From positions 26,479,501 through 26,543,500 of the forward strand of contig NC_079376.1 of NCBI RefSeq assembly GCF_021018895.1: a stretch of 64,000 nucleotides of DNA, read 5' to 3'. Within the stretch, counting starts at the first letter, position 1. Every line of letters starts with the position of its first letter. Below, piece after piece: positions 57,240 through 64,000 of this stretch. The position numbers were made by a program, and so were the translations under genes. A model generated the notes under the pieces. The model had not been told where the DNA came from and made no database searches. It saw nothing but the letters and a program-made list of their open reading frames with translations. This stretch comes from Seriola aureovittata (taxonomy: Eukaryota; Chordata; Actinopteri; Carangiformes; Carangidae).

Positions 57240-59826
57240 TGCCGGACACGGGAGAGCAACGCTCTGCTCCTTGCCACGGAGCCTGGAGCCAAAAAGCAGC
57301 GTGCTGCTGCGGATTGACCTGAAGGAAGAACTCCTGGCTTGTACCAGAGTGTACCAGATATGGAGTTCAACATCCCATATCGGCAGAGCTGAAGAAGCCA
57401 TACTGCAGATGCAGAGCTGGGGCTAAGCGAAAGGCTAGGTGGAGATATAAGCCTTTCTTACCATCGATCCTCATGAGAAATGTTAACTCCCTTGCTGACA
57501 AATGTGATGAACTGGAGCCAATTGTGAAGAACCAGCGAGCATATAGTGAGTGTAGTCTCATGTGTTTCACAGAGACCTGATTAAACGACAACACTCCCAA
57601 CCGTTGTGTGGATTTACCCAGCTTCATTGCAGTATGAGCAGACAGAGACGCCAGAGCAAGTGAAAAGAAAACAGGTGCTTGTGAACAATAGAAGGAAGTG
57701 AAGGAGAAGATCTGCTGTCAGGATATTGTTGGTAGTTGGTCTTTGACCATACTATGTATCGAGGGAGTTCTCTCACATCAACAATATTATTGTTTATATT
57801 CAACCAAGAGCAAAGCCTGTAGTCACGTATGACGTCATTCACAAGGCTTCCTTGAAATATCATCATCATTATCATCATTATCACCACGTCACTCTCACCT
57901 GACTGGCTTTGCTCAGTATGTTGACTGTCCCAAGAAGGAAATTAAGACACTTGATTTGTTGTATACAAACATTAATGAGGTGTACACTGCTTCAGCTCTA
58001 CCACCACTTGGCAGATCAGATCATAATCTGTTTTTCTTCAACCTTTCTACAAGCCTTGTGTACTGAGGCAGGCTGCAACCATCCACTCATTCAGGAACTG
58101 GACCCATGAGGCCATTGAGTCTCTAAATGACTGTTTTAGTGCACAGATTGGAATGTACTGTTGGAGTCACAGGAAAATGATAAAAGCAATGACTCTGACC
58201 TTGATATAATGGTTGAAAGTACCACAGAATATATTAACTTCTGTATGGACACTGTAATACCAGCAAGGACTGTACACTGCTTTCCAAACAAGAAACCCTG
58301 GATCACCAGTAACATCAAGACCCTCCTCAACCAGAAAAAAGGAGGCCTTCAGGGATGGAGACAGGTGTGTGCAACAAGAGCTGAAGAGGAGATTGAAGCA
58401 GGTGAAGGAGGGCTACAAAAGGAAAGTAGAGAGGAACCTGCAGCACAACAACACCAGAGAGATGTGGAAGGGTAGTGAGGACCATCACTGCTATAAATAG
58501 ACAGGCAACATCTCTCCCACTGCTTCAGCGGCAGCTTCTCCTACGGCATCTCCTCCACAACCCAACACTGCATCTGCAACTCCGTCCACACTGGGGTCAA
58601 GTCTCCTGTCCTTTACAGCAAAGGAGGTGAGGGCAGAGCTCAAGAGGCTTTGTCCTGGAAAAGCAGCGGCCCCGGATGGTGTGTGTCCAAGGTTGTTAAA
58701 GGACTGTGAAGCCCAGCTGGCTGAGCCTCTCCAGAGGATTTTCAACCTAATACTACAAACAGAGAGGGTCCCGGTCCTGTGAAAAACATCATGTCTGGTT
58801 CTGGTACCTAAAGTAGGGCAACCGGTTGAGATTAATGACTACACACTGGTGGCCCTCATATCACACATCATGAAGACCCTGAAGTGGCTGATTTTTCAAG
58901 TGCATTTAACACCATCCAAACCCCCATTCTTAAAGACAAGCTGGAAGGGATGGGGGTGGATCCTTGCTTCACGTCCTGGATTGTGGATTACCTGACAAGA
59001 CAACCATAGTACTTCAGGCTGGGTAACTGTGTTTCAGTGACAGTGACAAGCAGTGCTGGTGCTCCACAGGGGACTGTGGTGGCGCTCCTGTTCACCCTGT
59101 ATACGGCGAACTTTAGATACAACTCTGAGTCCTGCCACATCCAGAAATACTTGGATGACACAGCTATTGTGGCGTGTATCAGGGACAGACAGGAAGAGGA
59201 GAACAGGGATCTGACGATGGCCTTCAGCGAATAGAGCGACAAGAACTGCCTCCTTCTGAACAACTCTTAGATCAAAGAGATGGTCAGGGACTTTCAGAGG
59301 TCTAGGCCGTCCATTCAGTCAGTCAACATTTGAGGGAAGGACACTGAGGTGGTGCACACTTATAAATACCCAGGTGTGCACCTGGACAGTAAACTGGACT
59401 GGTCCCTGAACGCGGATGCCATCTACCGGAATGGACAGAGCCGGCTCTTTTTCCTCAGGAGGCTCAGGTCCTGGCACGGAAAGCACATGTTTCAGTCAGT
59501 CGTGGCCAGTGTACTTTTTGTGACGCAGTCTGCTGGGGTAGCAGCATGGCCAACATGAACACAAGGAGACTGGACAAGCTGTTCAAAAAAGCTGGGTATG
59601 TGCTTGGCAGGAGTCTGGACTCACTCTGAACTGTGGTTGAAAGACACATGCAATGTAAGATGGAGGCTATCTTAGACAAAACCAACCATCCTCCCACAAC
59701 ATTCTGGCAGGACAGAGAAGCAGCTATAGCTACAGCAAATGTCTCATCTCACTGCGCTGCAGAACAGAGAGGTTCAGGAGATCCTTTGTCCCTGCTGACA
59801 TGAGGCTTTAGAAAACCTCAGTCAAG

Positions 59827-59897
<71 letters not shown>
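57240..59897 (+). mobile_element. L2-like LINE, longest copy (endonuclease and reverse transcriptase, broken)
   Basis: APE endonuclease pieces: 'YKPFLPSILM' with 'NVNSLADKCDEL' (about 57450-57510), 'CFTET' (about 57560), 'DLPSFIAV' (about 57615), 'REFSHINNI' (about 57765), and 'IKTLDLLYTNINE' then 'LPPLGRSDHN' (about 57940-58030). RT pieces: 'AAPDGVCPRLLKDC' (about 58665), 'GAPQGTVVALLFTLYT' (about 59055). The catalytic YLDD is intact at 59148-59159, followed by 'HTYKYPGVHLDSKLDWS' (about 59355) and the C-terminal region. It ends in a (TATC)n tail, 59826-59897. It matches 40400-42719 closely. An internal stretch (about 41580-41720 of the other copy) is deleted here near 58890. Multiple stops make it inactive. 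Confidence 0.88.
59826..59897. repeat. (TATC)n tetranucleotide tail
   Basis: About 18 units after the LINE 3' end. Same motif as the tail of the 40.4-kb copy. Confidence 0.97.
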
Positions 59898-59899
<2 letters not shown>

Positions 59900-60119
59900 G
59901 GTTAAGTTTGACAGACTGCCATTAAAAAATCCAAGTTGAAATGCCATTTTAACATAATGTTTGTCCATTATTTGTGAGAAATCTATATCATATTTGATTT
60001 CCTTAACATAATGGCAGTTCTTCAGTTTGATTTTCACTTTGATTGTAACTATGTAGTTTCTTTATATTTGTATGTTTATCATACATAAATGAAAAATCAT
60101 GATTTTAGTTATTCTTCTT

Positions 60120-60741
60120 CCGTAAGTTCCACGCATTACTAGTGCTGCATTTCTGCTTGTACTTTTCTTTTGTCTGGTATTTATATTTTTGAAATATTAA
60201 ACTTATGCAATTGTCTCACCATAGAAATGAATGGAAACAATGATCAAATCCCTGAAACCTCATTTCTCTTTGAACTTCAATTACTTCTGCATACTCTAAG
60301 CTAATTAATTTAAACTTTAATTTGATCCCAAGACTTTTAGGTACTAAACTTGTAGTTGGCTTTTTGATATCTTTCAGTTTAAGTTTTATGCTTTTTTTCT
60401 TACAATTTCTGAGTTTATAACAGGTGTGTATTGCGTCAGGCTTGAGTGGGGGATATCACAGCAGATCAGAGTGGAGAGAAGCTCTTCAACTGGTCAGAAG
60501 AACTTTTCTTTAAGTCTTCTTCACGGCCACAAATTTCACTCTTGATACATAATTCCTTTCCAAAATGTAGGAAAATGTGTCTTCTTCCAGAGAATGTAAA
60601 ATACAGAAGCAGATTTTCAGAGGAAAACATAAAACATAATACATAATACACATAATACCTTAACTCACTCCTGTTTCCACATTTTTGGCTCTAGAAACAC
60701 CATAAAGCACAAATGTGTACAGGAAGGTCTTGGGGCACTAA
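60120..60741 (-). repeat. Repeat family A, copy 3, inverted
   Basis: The reverse complement begins AGTGCCCCAAGACCTTCCTG, runs through 'TTATGGTGTTTCTAGAGCCA', 'AATGTGGAAACAGGAGTGAG', and ends near 'TGGTGAGACAATTGCATAAG'. It aligns to the bodies at 11325-12000 and 46490-47249. It lacks the 21-bp tandem and the GT array. The terminus AGTGCC resembles that of family B. Confidence 0.65.
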
Positions 60742-61167
60742 TGGTGTTAGAATTTTGCTGATATGAGGCACCATTGTTTATTAAATTGCAGTAGTTCAAG
60801 TGGTGCGCTCAGCCATTTTTCACTAAGCTCTGTCTCAGCTCAAAAGCACTCAGATGCTACTTGGGGCCCCAGGCTGTTAGGGGGCCCAGAGGGCTGACAA
60901 ACTTTACTCCACAGTCTTATGCAGACTGTTGCATGGACTGTAACTGAAGTATAATGAACAGAGAACTGGAAAAAAATCACCATTGTTAACTCAATGAAAT
61001 CAAACTTAGTAAAGTTAATTCATTTAAAATAAAGACAGGGATCAGTGATTGATCGTTAGGTATGCCCATTCACAGCTCATTCACGTCTCTGTCTGACTGG
61101 TGATTGGTCAACTGAACAGGCTGTTCTCTCCTGCCCACTGATTGCAAAGAGCAGAGCCACATCAAAA
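60742..61167. other. No gene seen
   Basis: Unique AT-rich sequence between family A and family C copies. Confidence 0.4.
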
Positions 61168-61447
61168 TATTAATATTAAATAATAACTTTAAAATGAATT
61201 AAATTCCTTGGGGGCACCAGCTTAAAATAGGTTAGAGTAGCCAATATTGATTCAGTCTCAAATTATTACTATTAATCTGGAACTCTGATTAATAATTAAC
61301 TTGATAACCATAACCAAATTACCATATCGACAGTAAGGCAAAGTTGGAGGATCAAAGTTCTGATGAGTAGAGGTTGGCAACATTCTCCCTTGTGCAACAT
61401 TAAACACACCAGTAGTTATACTTATACTGTTTGTGTGTGTGTGTGTG

Positions 61448-61527
<80 letters not shown>

Positions 61528-62453
61528 TGTGTGTGTGTATCTGTGTGTCTGTGTGTGTGTGTGGGGGGGTGCCTGTGAGGACACAGCAAAGGCAATATGG
61601 CCGATTCAAAATGGTAGCTGTGACCTCACGGCCTTAAAAGAGAAGATTACCACAACATGGTGGTAAACAAAGAAACTACTTAAAATGGCAGCTGAGACCA
61701 CATGGTGTGGGGAAGGGAAGGTGTGAGTTTTCTTTGTTAGCCAAGCTCATGTCGACTCAGGGTAGAAGGAGAAGGCTCGCATGCAGGTTCTAATACTGAG
61801 ATGTACTACACAAATGTGTTACACAAATACCAAATCAACTGTCTGACTAACCACAAATTAAGCAAACATTACACCATCGTACTAAGTGGATACATTAACC
61901 AACATCTACATGTACATTGACGAAGGTTAAGAGACCTGATGCTAAGTTAATAATAATGAACTTTGTCATGCAGTGCTATGCTTTTCTAGGTGAAGTTAGG
62001 CCCAGTTAATGTTACCCAGTCCTTGGAACAAGGAGAAAGATCCTTTTCAGTGTCCTGGTAAAGTTCAGTGAATTTGTGTTGCTTCCTGAAGGAGTGAAGT
62101 CCTGTCTGCCTGTGTGGTCTCTCTTTGTTCGGCTTAGAGTTAGCTGTTCCACGCTAACTGCTGTGGCACTGGTTGCTCAGATAATCAGCTCGTATAATTT
62201 GTGTCATAACCGCTGAAGTAAACTTGTCCACTCGCGTCACTGCTGTTGAAGAGCAGAGTGAGTGAGAGTGAGCATGCTTTAAGCAGGCCTGCAAGAGTTT
62301 CAGGTAGCAGGGCTGACCTGGGCCAGGGGCCTTGTTGCTCTTTAAAGAGGTTCAGAGAGAAGAGAGGAGCTGCTGCTCCTGAATAAGCCAAGGAGAGAAG
62401 AGAGGGAGAACAAAGAAAGGGATCTGGTTGTATGGTGACACCCTGGGGTCACA
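61168..62453. repeat. Repeat family C, copy 2 (longer, possible LTR)
   Basis: Same ends and orientation as 14541-15101, but 1.29 kb because the GT array is longer and about 600 bp of interior is retained. The right end reads GGTGACACCCTGGGGTCACA. The shared inner words 'GGCAATATGGCCGATTCAAA' and 'GCAGGGCTGACCTGGGCC' lie in the same order. No retroelement genes adjoin either copy. Confidence 0.55.
61431..61562. repeat. Long (GT)n microsatellite within family C copy 2
   Basis: About 60 GT units with TAGGTG, TTTG and TATC interruptions, ending in a G-run. The corresponding site of family C copy 1 (about 14812-14845) has only a short GT tract. Confidence 0.95.
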
Positions 62454-64000
62454 TTTTCTTCAGAAAATGTAGAAGTTTCTAGTTGTAATATTTGTAATCT
62501 TGAACTTCCATAACATCAATCCTGAATGTTATTTATATATCTAAAAATAGTTATTTATAATAAATCTTTGATTTTAAGCATAATCACTCCATGACCTCTG
62601 CTCTAGCGCCACCCTTGGGACCAATGTAACATTTAGCTCCAATTGTGTTAATTCTCTACAAATCACAACAGTCAGTCTGTTTGTTCTCTACCATCACTGC
62701 ATGCTGCAGTACTTCACACCTCTTCTCCTGTAGATACAGCACATATTTAGCATTTACATGTTCAGGTTTGAAGGAGAGATGCTATGTACTGTATGTAATG
62801 TTAAATCTAAGTCACGATTCCCCAAATATATACATCTCAGTTTGAGAAATACCAAAACACACACAAGGAGTTATTCATGTACTGGACCCTGCCCAATCCC
62901 GCCTTGCACTGCCCATCTTATTAGAGGGGGCGGCACACTGTAGCAGACTGTTGTGCAGTGCTTTTGCCAGCTCCAAAAAATGTTGCATAAGAGAGGTATA
63001 AATAAACTCTCTCTTGAGCACAGATGGCATGTGGAACCCCTGTGGGTAAAGGGATATTCACACACACAAACAAGTTTCTGCTGGTGTATTCTATAAACAA
63101 TCTTATCTTGAAGAGAAACCTAATTACTCCAATTCTAGTCATGTTAACGTTTATGTTAATGTTTAGTGTCAATATGTGGTCCTCCTTGAATTGGGAAAAC
63201 TAACCTGTTACACTACATGGCCAACAGTACCCTTGGCACCTATGCTGAAAAGACTTCTGCTGACTCTATCACATGTCCATGTTTCCTCTGCCTGTAGCTC
63301 ATGGTCATGAGAGATTCTCTCCGAGACCAACCCTAACCCAACTTCCTGTTGGCTCCCACCACACATGAATGAAATGGAATTATTTAATGACATGGCTCAT
63401 GTAGACTTTCCAAATGTTATTGAACCAAATGAATCAAATACTGATAAGTCATTCTGAGTTTGTGACGCTCATTTACCATTTATTTACTGTTTTACAATGG
63501 CTCCTTTTCCAATGGTTGTGTGTGGGAAAAATACTTTTTGGGTCAGAGTGCATCACTAAAAAGTTGAGAAGGTGAAATTGTGATTCCCTGTTTGGATACT
63601 ATGCTAAAATCACCTCATATCAGCTACATTGCTGTGGACTAAAAACAGCCCCAAACCAAAGGCCACTAAAGAATGTGGACAGGTATGTGTTGCCAAAGAA
63701 TCTGTCACCACATCAATCATAAATTAATTGCAAACATGTTTCCAATGTGTTGTTAAATAAATCACCCTTGGCCTGAAATTGCATTCAAAAACTATCAAAG
63801 CTTAATAAAGGGGCAGTTCAAATTCACAAAAAAAGGTTTTCCTGCGTGGTTCTTCTGATACGTAGAGATGCAGATTTCACTTTTACTTGCATGTTGAAGC
63901 ATCCACCAGATATCAAGCTCTAACACCCAATCTATACATTTCATCCCTGGGTTCATCTCCAGCGTGTCAGAGGGAACTGCTACGCTTCAGTTTGAATCTG
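62454..64000. other. No gene confirmed
   Basis: No recognised exon or complete repeat. 'TTACACTACATGGCCAACAG' at 63208-63228 resembles a Tc1-type terminus ('TACACTATATGGACAAAAGT'), but nothing else supports an element there. Confidence 0.4.

Noticed and set aside
58491..58745. Minus-strand ORF in the LINE copy, and similarly 41125-41313 and 58988-59263
   Set aside because: Antisense shadows of the reverse-transcriptase coding region.
1..64000. tRNA, rRNA, snRNA genes or a prokaryotic operon
   Set aside because: No cloverleaf with A/B boxes, no rRNA-like sequence and no coding density of that kind was found.

Overview
This is animal nuclear DNA and almost certainly from a ray-finned (teleost) fish. 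It has no operons or dense coding. Instead there are long gene-poor stretches, many (CA/GT)n arrays, and interspersed repeats I recognise as teleost types: L2-like LINEs with short tandem-repeat tails, Tc1-like and hAT-like DNA transposons, and several MITE-like families. The species cannot be named from this window. Family assignments rest on remembered protein and repeat similarity; no search was run.

One host gene is secure. Two minus-strand exons match the C-terminal end of ADCK1 (aarF-domain-containing kinase 1): a 194-bp internal exon at 35268-35461 and the terminal coding exon at 28891-29050. They join in phase across a 6.2-kb intron filled with repeats. No earlier ADCK1 exon was found at higher coordinates, so the rest of the gene is either beyond position 64000 or was missed. 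In human the gene downstream of ADCK1 is NRXN3; nothing here can be assigned to it. An unidentified membrane-protein-like exon with a consensus splice donor lies at 20255-20519 on the minus strand.

Layout: 1-2.3 kb is comparatively GC- and CpG-rich and poor in repeats. 3.8-5.6 kb holds two LINE pieces. 7.2-10.7 kb is bounded by degenerate inverted ends and carries what looks like a promoter and spliced non-coding exons. 10.7-12.4 kb is family A, copy 1. 14.5-15.1 kb is family C, copy 1. 16.2 kb has a Ty3/gypsy integrase remnant. 25.6-26.7 kb is a deleted hAT element with a BED-finger remnant. 27.0-28.0 kb is a Tc1-like element split by a LINE-tail insertion. 28.9-35.5 kb is the ADCK1 3' end. 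38-43 kb holds LINEs and an inverted, internally deleted copy of family B. 45.5-53.7 kb is a cluster with family A copy 2, family B copy 1, a LINE fragment, a broken Tc1 transposase and family B copy 2. 56.5-59.9 kb has a LINE ORF1 fragment directly upstream of a long L2-like LINE. 60.1-62.5 kb has family A copy 3 and family C copy 2.

No rRNA, tRNA or CRISPR array was seen. All transposase and reverse transcriptase reading frames are broken, so every mobile element here looks inactive. I found no convincing new protein system. The points most worth a second look are the family B copies with an oppositely oriented terminal hairpin, the promoter-bearing inverted-repeat element at 7.2-10.7 kb, the permuted order within family A, and the orphan exon at 20.3 kb.
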